DNA of 64,000 bases from Acanthochlamys bracteata (lineage: Eukaryota; Streptophyta; Magnoliopsida; Pandanales; Velloziaceae). The notes under the pieces were generated by a model. The model searched no databases, was not told where the DNA came from, and saw nothing but the letters and a program-made list of their open reading frames with translations. The translations under genes were made by a program, and so were the position numbers. Positions 1 through 10,889 of the stretch are shown in pieces. Positions within the stretch are counted from its first letter, which is position 1. Every line of letters starts with the position of its first letter. The stretch is taken from assembly GCA_019914995.1 (NCBI GenBank), contig CM034137.1, forward strand, positions 4,677,155-4,741,154. Reading direction: 5' to 3'.

Positions 1-901
1 TGTTTTCAAGACATCATTCTTGTATGCTAAGAAGTAAACCCAACAGAAACGAGAATAATTATCTACTATTACTAGACAGTAGTACTTACCTCCCAAGCTT
101 GCTGTTCTTGCTGGTCCAAACAAATCCATGTGTAGTAGTTGTAATGGTTGCTTGGTTGTTATCACTTGCTTGTGCTTGAATGATGACTTCACTTATTTCC
201 CTTTGGCACATGCATCACATAATTCATCCAAGCTATAGTTGGCTTCAGGCAGTCCCTTTACTAGTTTTAATTTGGACAGTTTTGATAGTATCTTAATATT
301 GCAGTGTCCCAAACGTCTATGCCAGAGCCAGCTGCTTTCCTACTGACTTGCTACTAAACACATTTTGTTGTTAGGAAGATCATCAATATAAAGTACATAA
401 ACATTACCTTCCCTTTTTCCGTTTAGTATTTCTTCTCCAAATGACAGATTAACAATTGAGCAGCAATGATTATCAAAATTGACTTTAAATCCGTTATCAC
501 ATAATTGACTTATGCTTATTAGGTTATATTTTAATCTTTTGACAGAAGAACATTTTCTATGCATAGGGAGGAGGAATTACCTATTTTTCCTATGCCTATT
601 ACTTTGCACTTACTGTTGTCTCCAAGGATTATATTTCCACCGAATTATTTTTGTAGACCGCTGAAACATCTTTCATTTCTTGTCATATGTCTTGAGCACC
701 CGCTGTCCAAATACTATTTGCTATTTTTCAGTCGGGTTAGCTCATCTCCTTCCTGCAAAAGAAGTCTTTAGTGCTTAGGTACCCAAATTTCTTTGGGTCC
801 TAAAGAGTTAGTGCTGTTATATGTTCCTTTTGGAATCATATCATTTTTATTTTGTTGGTATTCTTTTTATACCAGCACGAATTAACATTATGCCATTTTC
901 T
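1..901 (-). pseudogene. copia pol: protease, GAG-pre-integrase, integrase (partial)
   Basis: Read on the minus strand, the aspartic protease motif DSGCSRHMT lies near 685-707 directly after a stop codon. The GAG-pre-integrase segment is open from about 564 to 340, with the typical run of 'LKYNLISISQLCDNGFKV'. Next come the CDACAKGK zinc-binding end near 200-215 and the integrase core, with H-M-D-L-F-G near 125-142 and VDNYSRFCW near 40-65. These carry the first two aspartates of the D,D35E triad. The third acidic residue lies off the window. The integrase part looks better preserved than gag. The function would be cDNA processing and integration in the copia particle. Confidence 0.85.
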
Positions 902-2776
902 CTAACAATGAAAGCATTTAACAAAAGATATTGTGGAGTAAGACATATTTGCTGTATATGCTTTAGACATTAAATTTTTGTTTTGCATCCTTGCTGTTAC
1001 CATACCTGAGTGGCTTGTGGAGGGCTGATCATACCTTGAGACTTGTTTACCAGTTGCTATAGATGCTGGAATGAATCCTATTCCTTCCTTTCTGTATGGG
1101 CTGCGTTGAGCTCCCAGTATTGCATCTAGTCTATCCTTTCTATTTACAAATCTTGCAAGTGATGCTTCTAGATCGAGGTTCTTACTCTGCAGAGCTTTGT
1201 TTTCTTGAAGTAGTTTTTTATTTGCTTCCATCAGCTTTGTTTCTTTTACGTGCATATTTGTATAATCAGTCATGAATGGTTTAAGATCTGGAATGGTGGG
1301 ATATGAGAGTCTATCCACCTCTCGACTCAATACCTCATTCAACTCCTCAAGCTCAGCAATTTTCTTTATCATGTCCATGCTTGAGCTTTCTGTGCATCTT
1401 GTCAGTTCTCCAGTCTTACATTCATTTAGTTTGATATGAAGCTTTTCGTTTATTTGAATCAAACGTTTATTTTCAATATGCAGTGCACATAGTTTAGAAT
1501 TTATATGGTCATAATCTGCATGTAGTGTGTCTTTTATAGCATCAGTTTTATCTTCTAAGGCATTTTTTAAAACAAGTATTTCCTTTTTCAGACATTCGTT
1601 TTCATCCTTAAATTTATGCATGCATACCTTCATAGTTTTGCAGTCGGTTTTGGCATGTAGGTATTTTGCATACAGTTCATCAAAAACATCTTGTAATTGT
1701 TCATTAGAATCATCATAGTCAGTAGAATTTACCTCATTGTCATCTTCATGATACGCCATCAGATATAAAAGTTTTCTTCATTTTTCTCTATCTCAGTCTG
1801 ACTGTCTTCTGATGAACTTTCATCTTCATCACTCCAGGTTGCCATAGCTTGTTTTCTTCTTGTGTCTTTGTATTTCGATCTCTTGAGCAGTGGACATTCG
1901 TTCTTGAAGTGTCCTGGTTTGTTGCAGTTGAAGCAGTTTGTGTCTTGTCTGTCCTCTCCTTTATTGGTTCTTCCAAGAACCCTTCTTTTTCTAAACTTAT
2001 TTCTTCTGAGAAAACTTTTAAATTTACGGGTTAAGAGTGCAATGTCTTCATTAGAGGAAGAATCACTTACCTACTGGTCGTTGATTTTTAATGCAATCCC
2101 TTCAGGACGTTCGTCAGTTTTCTTCAGTGATAGTTCCTTGGCCATTAGCTTGCCAATTAGTTCATCCAGTGATATTTGAGAAAAAGTTGGATTTTCCTCT
2201 ATGGCATCTACTTTAGATCCAAATGTTGACAGCACAGCTCTTAATATCTTCCATTTCAGTTCTTCAGGTTTGAATACTTTTCCTAGATTCTTTAAAGGAT
2301 TTGTAATGTTAGTGAATCTAATAAACATCTGAGAAATGGACTCACCTCGGTTCATCCTGAAGTTTTCATACTCATGCATTAGCAGGTTCACTCTGGTTTC
2401 CTTGACTTGAGTGGTTCCTTCATGTGTTACCTCCAACTGATCCCATATTTCTTTGGCAGTGTTGCAAGCACTGATTCGGTTGAACTCATTAGGATCCAGC
2501 GCATAATACAGAAAGTTCATGGCTCTGTCATTCATTGATATGAGCTTCTTGTCTTCATCATTGTATTCTCGTTCATTCTTGGGGGATACGTATTCCATCC
2601 GGGCCTGTTTTGGTTGGTACAATTGGTCCATCTCGTATGATCTTCCATAGTGTGAAGTCTTGTGCCCGAATGAAGATTATCATTTTGGTTTTCTAGTAGC
2701 CATAGTTTGTTCCATCAAAGAGTGGTGATCTGTTGGAGGATCTACCTTCAAAAGCTATAGGAACAAGGTTAGTCAT
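902..2776 (-). pseudogene. copia gag (UBN2-type capsid plus CCHC knuckle), broken
   Basis: A plausible start is ATG at 2776 on the minus strand, followed by residues reading MTNLVPIAFEGRSSNRSP. In-frame TAG codons occur at 2693-2695 and 2071-2073, with frameshifts near 2580 and near 1760. The 2631-2071 stretch is a UBN2/retrotran_gag capsid domain containing 'ALDPNEFNRISACNTAKEIW'. A CCHC zinc knuckle, C-F-N-C-N-K-P-G-H-F-K-N-E-C, is intact at 1892-1933. It is followed by an acidic linker and, from 1759 to 902, a long Lys/Glu/Leu-rich segment that is probably a coiled coil. At least four lesions mean no full-length Gag could be made. Confidence 0.85.
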
Positions 2777-2824
2777 AAGGATCTTTTACCTCAAGGTTGT
2801 TAGACCTTTGATTTTAGGAGGCCT

Positions 2825-2836
2825 GCTCTGATACCA
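2825..2836 (-). other. primer-binding site, initiator tRNA-Met type
   Basis: The minus strand reads TGGTATCAGAGC immediately internal to the 5' LTR. This is the 12-base complement of the plant initiator tRNA-Met 3' end used by most copia elements. It fixes the LTR boundary at 2839, with a two-base gap. Confidence 0.92.
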
Positions 2837-3408
2837 ATTGTTAGACATTCCTGCAAGATTAACTCAAGAGGGGAGGGGTGAATTGAGTTAGTCTATAAAA
2901 ATTTTTATCAAATTTGTTATCCTACTGGCAGCGAGCTAACAGCCGGCTGTGTCAATGCTGTAACCTGCAGACAGAGAAAGTTAGTGTTTACTGACATAAG
3001 TGACAAAGAGTAGTGCTCAGGGTATTTAACGTGGTTCGGCAAAACCCTTTTGCCTACATCTACGGTCGTTCTATCACCAGAGCCAAAGCTTCACTAGACC
3101 TTTAATAAGCTACAAATACACCTTGAGCAAAGTGCTTCGCCAAGCACACTTACTCTACCGGGTTTCTTCGCCAAGACAACCCCTAACAGCCTACTGCACA
3201 CGCCTGTCCCCCTGGCTAATTTGCTAGCACTATTACAAGGTCTAAGAGCTTACACCAAGCTCTACCTGAGCTTCCTTTACCGGTGCCTGCAGCACCACCT
3301 TTACACTGTCAATAAGAGGTTACAAGAAAATAAACAAAAATTGAGCACAGGATCTATCTCATGAATGTTAAGTGTTTATGATGTGATTCAGATTAGATGA
3401 TCGGAGAG

Positions 3409-5041
3409 TATTAGATATTCCTGCAGGATCAACTCAAGAGGGGAGGGGTGAATTGAGTTAGTCTATAAAAATTTTCGTTAAGTTTGTAATCCTACTGGCA
3501 GAGAGCTGACAGCCGGCTGTGTCAATCTTTGTAACCTGCAGCATGTAAGAGTTAGAGTGTTCTTGTGTAGTGACAAAGAGTAGTGCTCGGGGGTATTTAA
3601 CGTGGTTCGCAAAACTCCTTTGCCTACATCCACGGCCGCTCTATCACCAGAGCCAAAGCTTCACTAGACCTTTAATAAGCTACAAATACACCTACAGCGA
3701 AGTGCTTCGCCAAGCACACATACTCTACCGGATTTCTTCGCCAAGACAACCCTTACCAGCCTCCTGGACACGCCTGTCCCCCTGGCTGATTTGCTAGCAC
3801 TATTACAAGGTCTAAGAGCTTACACCAAGCTCTACCTGAGCTTTCTTTACCGGTGCATGCAGCACCACCTTTACACTGTAAGTGACAAGTTAAAAGAAAA
3901 TAAACAAGTATTGAGTGTAGGATCTATCTCATGAATGTTGAGTGTTTAATCAGTGATTCAGAAGAGATGATCTGAGAGATTTCTTCAGTATGATTTGCAG
4001 CAAGATTTGTTTGTGTGGAATAGTTAAGTTCGTGACCGGCAGTGGAAGTTTTTTTGTGTAGAGTGGTAGAGTTCTTGTATGTCTCTGTTTTTGCTTGGAT
4101 TCTCTCTACTTCTGTTTTCTTTTTGTTCTCTCCCTGTTTTCCTCTATTTCTCCACTCCGTTTCCTCGTTGCTGTGACTCCCTTTTTATAGAACATCTTTC
4201 CTGTGCAGGAGCCGTTGAGGAACGTTGCTGTTGGCGCTCGGTTCTTCACGTCAGAGAAGAAATGATGTTGTTCAGTGGTTCTTCAGTTGTGTTTGTGCAA
4301 AGTCTTTGTTGCATTGAATGCGTTGAAGAAATTTGAATTTGCTACCGCCAACGGTTGAGTGCTTAATTCAGCTAAGCTTCTGTTTGAATCTCGGTGAGCT
4401 GATGAGTTGATATGGTATGTCCATAATAAATGAAGTGCAGGTTGACCGCTTGACTGATCAAGGACTTTGACTGGTTTCTTTCCTTGATTATTGAGCTTCC
4501 CTTTTGTGTGAAAGTGAAGATGATTCTAGCTCTTCTAAATCTTCTGTTTGAAGTCCTCCAGTCCGTTGTGAATACAGGTGATTTTTGAAGGCAAGGAAAA
4601 CTTCGTTGCCGTTGAACATATGGGTCTGTCTCGAAACAGAGAAGTCTGCATATGCTTCAGTAGCCAAACAACTGACTATAATGTGGCTGTTGCATCCTCT
4701 GTCGCGTATGTTGTTCTCTGTCCCGCTTCAAAGAGCAAAGATTGATTGGTCGTTATTTATTGTGGCATACTCTATCCCGTATCTTTGTTCTCTGTCCGCT
4801 TCAAGCGTCGAGCGCGGTGATCGTGATGTGGGTGTGGCATCCTCATCCCGTGTCTTTGCCCCTCTGCATTCAAGTATGTAGTAGCATAATGATTGGTGTA
4901 TGATGATTTATTTTTTCTCTTTGTAAATTAAGTGATTGTTGTTTGTCTAATCCTGTAGACTTGTTTTCAGATTATTAGTCTTATATAAATCATAATTCTT
5001 AATTCTTTGTTATCATCAAAATTATCCTTGTATTTCCAACA
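3409..5041 (-). mobile_element. nested solo LTR, same copia family
   Basis: The 1,633-bp segment starts TATTAGATATTCC (TG has become TA) and ends TTTCCAACA. It is flanked by direct copies of GAGAG at 3404-3408 and 5042-5046. It is homologous end to end with the surrounding LTR and in the same orientation. No internal region is present, so it is a solo LTR left by LTR-LTR recombination of a full element that had inserted in the older LTR. A TATA box (minus-strand ctataaaaag) lies at 4181-4190. Confidence 0.88.
4181..4190 (-). promoter_or_regulatory. LTR TATA box
   Basis: The minus strand reads ctataaaaag at the position expected for the U3 promoter. The outer LTR has the slightly weaker ctataagaag at the homologous place (5261-5270). 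Activity is inferred only. Confidence 0.45.
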
Positions 5042-6044
5042 GAGAGGTTGCTGAGATAGATTTCTTCAGTATGATTTGCAGCAAGATTTGTTTGTGTGGA
5101 GTAGTGGAGTTTGTGACCAGCAGTAGGATATTTTTGAGTAGAGTGGTAGAGTTCTTGTATATCTTTGTTTTTGTTTGGGTTCTCTCTACTTCTGTTTTCT
5201 TTATGTTCTCTCCCTGTTTTTCTCTCCTTTTCCACACTGTTTCTTCGTTGCTGTGACTCTCTTCTTATAGAGTTTCTTTCCTGTGCAGGAGCCGTTGAGG
5301 AACGTTGCTGTTGGCGCTCGGTTCTTCACGTCAGAGAGGAAGAGGTGTTGTCCAGTGGTCTTTCAGCTGTGTTTGTGCAAAGTCTCCATAGCATTAAATG
5401 CGTTGAAGAGGTTTGAATTTGCTGCCAACGTTTGAAAGCTTAATTCAGCTAAGCTTCTGTCTGAGACTCGGTGAGCTGATGAGTTGATATGCCATGTCCA
5501 TAATAAATGCAATACAGGTTGACTGCTTGACTCAATCAAAGACTTTAACTGCTTTCTTTCCTTGATTATTGAGCTTTCCTTTTGTGTGAGATTGAAGATG
5601 ATTTTAGCTCTTGTGAATCTTCTGTTTGAAATGCTTCAGTCCGTTGTGAATGCAGGTGATTTTTGAAGTAAGAGAAATTTCGTTACCGTTGAACGTAAGG
5701 ATCTGTCTCGAAACAGAGAAGTCTTCTTATGCTTCAGTAGTCGAACAGCTGACTGAATTGTGACTGTGGCATCCTCTGTCCCGTATGCTATTCTCTGTCC
5801 CGCTTCGAGCAGTCGAGCAACTGACTGTGATGTGGCTGTTGCATCCTCTGTCCCGTGTGCTGTCCTCTGTCCAGTATGTAGTAGCACAGCAGTTGGCTGT
5901 ATGATGGCTGTTCTTGTCTGCTGTAAATTAAATGATCTTTGTTTGTCTAATCCTGCAGACTTATTTTCAGATTATTAGTCTTATATAAATCATAGTTCTT
6001 AATTCTTTGTTATCATCAAAATTATCCTTATAATTCCAACAGAA

Positions 6045-6315
6045 TCACTAAAATTTTTTTAGGTGGTTTTGTTTACATCAATTGCGTTTCTAAAAAATAA
6101 TTGTTCAATTTTTTAGTTCATATTTTTCAATAAATTTTTTATAATTTTTTACATAATTTATTTAAAAATTTAAAAAATATAAAAAAATTTACGTAATAAG
6201 ATCTTATTATTGCTTATTTTATTATTTTTACGTAAAAGAATAAATTTATTTTCAAAATTGAATAAAAATACTTTTTACTTTAGAAAAATATTTTTCAAAA
6301 TCATTACTAAACTCC
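6045..6315. mobile_element. AT-rich MITE-like repeat (family 1)
   Basis: This is an AT-rich element of about 270 bp with a core 'aataagatcttattattgc'. The same core order recurs near 7475-7690, 24565-24785, 29915-30172, 32388-32615, 52270-52495 and 61185-61430. Ends recall 'TGTTTGG..AGCTTA' and 'AAGCACTCCCAAACA', best preserved in the 29915 and 61185 copies. Confidence 0.5.
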
Positions 6316-6885
6316 AGGTAGGATTGTAGCTGACTGGTTTCAGTGTTGATTTTCTGTTAGCCTAGGCAGCACGAACGATAGCTAGCTGATTGTTGTGATG
6401 TTCTTCCGAAACACTTGGATAAGTTGATTAGTATCTTAAATGTACAAACCATAATTATTTATTTGTTATTATTAAAATCTTTTAGGATCCAGTAGAGATT
6501 TTGCAGGAGTGCAATTTATAGCTTCCTCTGCTTCTGCGTTTCCTAGGTCTATCCTATGGATATGCTTGTTGCAGGATGATCATGGCTATAGTGGTGACAA
6601 TCAATTAGTCGGATCAAGATATTAGTTGGATCTTAGCGGCAATAGAGACGCATTATCAGAATCATATATTTAAGTAGGATTAGCTATTGCTTCTCTTTTA
6701 GAAACAAGAAAAGCTTCTGCTACATTTAAGAGGACCAAGAGAGGCAGTAAACATTATCAAATATCTAAAATTTTGAATATGACATATGCAAAATATAAGT
6801 TATGTCTAACGATTTAAATTTTATTTAATAAAATTTATTAATTAATTTAAAATTTTATTTTTTAAATAATAGGAACCAAAATTAA
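6316..6885. other. intergenic, no gene seen
   Basis: Short unrelated reading frames only. I see no conserved coding signal or RNA gene. The last 100 bases become AT-rich before the CACTA-like segment. Confidence 0.5.
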
Positions 6886-6889
6886 GTTT

Positions 6890-7339
6890 GTCCCTATTTG
6901 TGGTATATTAGTGACCGGATAGAATTGTTTATCGCTATTACATCAAGTAACAACGACTACTCACAAGTATCGGTTGCTGTAACAGCGACGTTATGCTAAA
7001 CAACAACCAACTGTTTCTAGGTCATTGTTACTTGAAGTAGTAGCGATCGACGGTAGCAGTTGGTTGCTGTTACTTTATGTAACAATGACCAACTAAGTGT
7101 CGGTCGCTGTTACTTGAGGTAATAGCAACCAACTAAGTGTCGATCGTTGTTACTTAGAGTAACAACTACTGGTGATGTAGTTGGTCGCTGCTATAGAGTA
7201 ACAGCTATCGATACTTTGTTTGGTCGCCATTACCTTGTTTATAGCGATCTTTTTTTAAGTTGCCATTTATGATCATTAGCGATTGTTTTCATTTGGTCTC
7301 AAAAACTTTGGTAGCTAATGACCTTTTTTTCTTATAGTG
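6890..7339 (-). mobile_element. CACTA-type transposon end with subterminal repeats
   Basis: The segment ends with ttcttatagtg. On the minus strand this is CACTATAAGAA, the hallmark terminus of CACTA (En/Spm) elements. Inside it, a motif like 'ggtcgctgttacttgaggta' recurs about eight times in both orientations between 6945 and 7250, as expected for subterminal transposase-binding repeats. No transposase coding region and no clear partner terminus is visible, so it is a fragment or a small non-autonomous element. Confidence 0.6.
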
Positions 7340-7474
7340 GAACTTAATTCTACATGCGTTTATGGAATTTGCTTTATATTGTTAGTTGCATTTGAATCCT
7401 ATATAGCGTAAATAGTAGCATATATGTGCATAGTTATCTATGAAACATTATGTATACTCTTACGCTAGACCACC

Positions 7475-7690
7475 TTGGATAGGAGGTTTAGGGTCGTTTT
7501 GGTTTTTCTTTTTCAACAATTTTTCATTGCATATTATTAATTAATTTCTTCTATAGAATTTTTTTAAGATTTAAAAAGTACAAAAAATTGTATCGTAAGA
7601 TTTTATAAATTATTTTCTAAAATATTTTAAAATGTTCTTCATTTCAAAAAAAATTTATTTCGTAAATACTCCCAAACGTTTTTTTTGTGA
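7475..7690. mobile_element. MITE-like repeat (family 1) copy
   Basis: It shares the order of AT-rich blocks, 'atcgtaagattttat' and the end 'aaatactcccaaacg' with the other family 1 copies. A partial copy ending 'aatacttctaaacatc' lies at about 7965-8070. Confidence 0.5.
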
Positions 7691-9430
7691 GTCACATACA
7701 TTATATTTAGTATAGATAATGCATGATGAATGTGTGAATGTTAAGAGTCACACATTATCCATTATTAGTAGCTTAAGGAGTTACATATTCTATCCATTAT
7801 GATGCTTAATGGATAATAAATGTAATCCTTATAAAAAATTGATCTTGATCCTCTCTCTTCTTCAACTATATGTAAAGGATTTTTTTATTATTTAAAGTTT
7901 TCTTCTTTAGAATTTTGAGAAGCTTAAGGGAGAGAAAGCAAGCTATTGATTAAGTATGTTTTTATCTCTCGTTTAAATTTATTGATAAAATCATCGAGTT
8001 TTTAAATCTTAAATTTTTTTAAATATTTTTTATTTTAAAAAAATTTTATTTATAAATACTTCTAAACATCTTTTTAGTGCTGACTTCAAAGGTAGGATTC
8101 ATGCACTTCTATCTTCGAAGTATATAAATCATTCAGGACTTGAGTCGTGCCACGTAGCATTTCTTCTCCAGAATTATTATTTCAAATGTTTATTGTTTTA
8201 TGTGGACTATCTTCTACCTTGATTTTACTTGTTAGGTACGTAAGTTGTGTGGTGTCAAAGAGACTAAGAAATTCTCACCAGATGTTGATGCCTTTTTACT
8301 AGATAGTAATTGGTTTTCCTATTAGGAAAAAGATGGAAGAAAAACGAAATCAAAATTACTTTAGGCCGAAAGCTAGAGCTTCAAATATTTGATCGATATA
8401 TTACAATCAGAAGTCACCATTGACTTTGAATTTGGAGAGTCCTTTCAGTTTAATTTATGCGGTAGTAAAGTATGAAGTATGCAACTTACACCTAGTTTTG
8501 GTGACAAGTGCACCGCTTACCTTAGACGCTAAGTAGGCAGCTTAGAAGCACGCGTTCTTGACAAAGAACTTTTTTTATGCACTAAATCTGTGGATCAGGC
8601 CAACATACAAAAATTAAATCCGTAACGTAGTTATATGTAATCTATCAATTTCTGGTCTTTATAAATCCTCTTGATTTCATCGTTGTCCAATATCTAGATA
8701 TGACAATTCAAATATATGCGTCGGTTTTAAGTCAATCTATATAATAATTAAATCAAAATTGTTCAACCATAATCTGATTTATTTATTTATGTAGATCAAA
8801 AGTGTTAATTTTAATCCAATTTTTTTAATAACCGGAACAAAATTAAATCGACCCATTTAATAATTAAAATTATTAAAATAAATTTATAAATATTAATTTT
8901 TAGCAATAATATGTAAAAATTATAAATTATGATATATTTAAAAAGAAAAAAATAATTTTGATAAAATTTATAAATTAAGTAAAAATTAGTTAAATTAAGA
9001 TAAATTAAAAAATATATATATGCAAATTAAATTTAAATTTTATACTATTATTTTCTAATTATTAAATAATATATATTATATAAATAGTTATACGAGTTAA
9101 ATGGATCAATTTTGAGTTAATTCGAATTCAATCGGAATCTATTTAAATTTTCGGAGCATTTCGGATCAATTCGAAATCGATCTAAATTCGATAAGACTTG
9201 ATCCAAATTCAATTTTTGAGATCAATTTCAGAAATTTTCGGATCGGGTCTACCAATATCGCTGAATCAATCTGATATTAGTCACCCCTGATGATGCATAA
9301 CATGAAAAACCAACTTCTTTCATTGTATGTTTACAGTATCCAACTAACAAAACATTGCTCTTAAGGAACATGTGTAGTAAATAACAAAGACTAGCTTCAT
9401 TAATTTTTGCACTTTACATCAAATCTGAGA
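7691..9430. other. intergenic, AT-rich; possible diverged hAT-like remnant
   Basis: No gene is supported. From about 8694 to 9292 an AT-rich core is bounded on the right by 'tcggatcgggtctacc' and 'gtcacccctga'. This resembles the end of the better-defined element at 27649-28432. The left end and target duplication are unclear. Confidence 0.35.
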
Positions 9431-10889
9431 AACTTCACATAAACAAGACACAATAAAAAGAATGAAGTGGGAGTTCGTTAGACGCGAAAGGAGAAGAACG
9501 AAGGGAGAGCTTTTTGGGAGGGAAATTGTTGAAAGTGAGATTTTTTATAGACGGTAAGTTAATTTGAAAGTCATTTTCTTTTGTCAAAATGACTTTCAGT
9601 TCAAAAGAACACATCCGAACAAAATGTCGCGACTTACTGAGTGACTTTTCATTGCTTTTCATTCCATTTCTGTGAATTCGCAAGGATTTTAACTTTGCCG
9701 TTCAGGTTACGTCGTCGACATCTTCCTTGGAGAGCTACAGATGGTGCTCGATGCTGTAGGATTGGTTTCGTAGATCTTAGAGCAATTGCATGGGGTAGGT
9801 TTGGGTTTGAACTTGGATGGTGATAGTTGGAGTTCCGGTGGCAATAATGGAAAGAAAGACTTGGTTTTTGAATTATATTGAGAGTAACGGTATGAAACTC
9901 ACATTGCTGGTGTTCATGTTCTTTAGAAGGGAAGGAAGTAGTAGTGGTTGGAGCGGTTTAATGATTTTGCAGTTGTGATGGGAGGGAAGGGGGTGGATAG
10001 CATTAGCAAGCTTTTAGCTTGCTGAAGGGAGTTTCGGCAATTTAAAGAGGCAGGTAATCTGGGGCATCAAAGTACTGTTTAATCATGGAATGGGACTTCT
10101 TTGGCTAATACGTTTGCGACATTTTTCTGAAGAAAGTAGGAAGAAGTTCAAGGTAAATACTCTTCTAGTTGTTATCACAGTAATGCTCTAGTTTTATATT
10201 TTGTTTTCCATAAATAGTTAGCTGAATCAAACTGCATACAACACATTAAGTGTTGAACACTGATGGTTTTCTCTCGATAAAAGGCTTTCTATGTGTGTTG
10301 CCCACCAGATGTTTGAGGTAATGTTTTCTTTCAATATACTGGGATAGTTACATACATTTCTATGCAGCTCTCAGGCAACTGCCTTTTGAAGTGTGGAGAG
10401 CATGATCTTGTCAGAATTAATGCATTAGCAGTTTGATGTTGTGTTTCACATGAATATCGGAGCAAATGCTCTTGCCTTAATGCATCCATAATCGGTTTAT
10501 GTAGGTGACTATTTTAACTCATTTCTTAAACAATCTCACTATCCGGTAAAATCTAATTGTTCAGCGAGCTAGTTGTAGTTTCAATGACCATTTTGTTAAG
10601 TGTATCCGTAGTGTTGACATATTACTCTGTCTTGTTGTAGCAGGTTCTGGGAGAAATCACAGAAGATATATTACCAGAAGCCAAACTGCTATAATGAAGT
10701 TAGAATTCATTCGATTTTATGTCATAGTCATTTAAATACTGTTTACTATATTCACGCAAAAATAAGAATTAATGGAATGTGGAACTCATAAATCATACTT
10801 TAATGCCATTAACTTCAGTCTAAAGTGGTCTTACATATGAGAAGAAGCAATCAAATACCAAATACATAAATTACGGGCTAGCACAATTT
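9431..10889. other. intergenic 3' of the giant gene; weak coding remnant
   Basis: GC content rises between about 9690 and 10130. Short frames interrupted by stops there look like a decayed coding sequence, but I recognise no domain. The stretch 10650-10889 is probably 3' UTR or flanking sequence of the minus-strand gene. Confidence 0.3.

Larger units (their letters stand above)
1..6041 (-). mobile_element. Ty1/copia retrotransposon, 5' part, decayed, off left edge
   Basis: On the minus strand the order is 5' LTR (2839-6041), primer-binding site (2825-2836), gag, zinc knuckle, coiled spacer, protease, GAG-pre-integrase and integrase. This is copia order, with integrase before reverse transcriptase. 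Reverse transcriptase, RNase H and the 3' LTR must lie beyond position 1. Several stops and frameshifts make it non-autonomous as it stands. The long LTR and the long coiled-coil region after the zinc knuckle recall the SIRE/Maximus group, but that clade call is inference. The 5 bases after the LTR (6042-6046, gaatc) should be one copy of the target duplication. Confidence 0.9.
2839..6041 (-). repeat. copia 5' LTR, split by a nested solo LTR
   Basis: On the plus strand the LTR begins TGTTAGACATTCC (2839) and ends ATTCCAACA (6041). Without the nested insertion (3409-5041) and one 5-base target duplication it is about 1,565 bp. Its left segment (2839-3408) matches 3409-3980 and its right segment (5047-6041) matches 3981-5041, which shows that the insert is another LTR of the same family. 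A TATA-like box (minus-strand ctataagaag) lies near 5261-5270. Confidence 0.9.

Noticed and set aside
2839-6041. Tandem array of regulatory repeats or a CRISPR-like structure
   Set aside because: The repeats are LTR halves explained by one nested insertion, and the organism is a plant.
9641-9823. Arg-rich 60-residue frame as a small gene
   Set aside because: It has no family and lies in a stretch with stops in all frames on both sides; listed only as a weak remnant.
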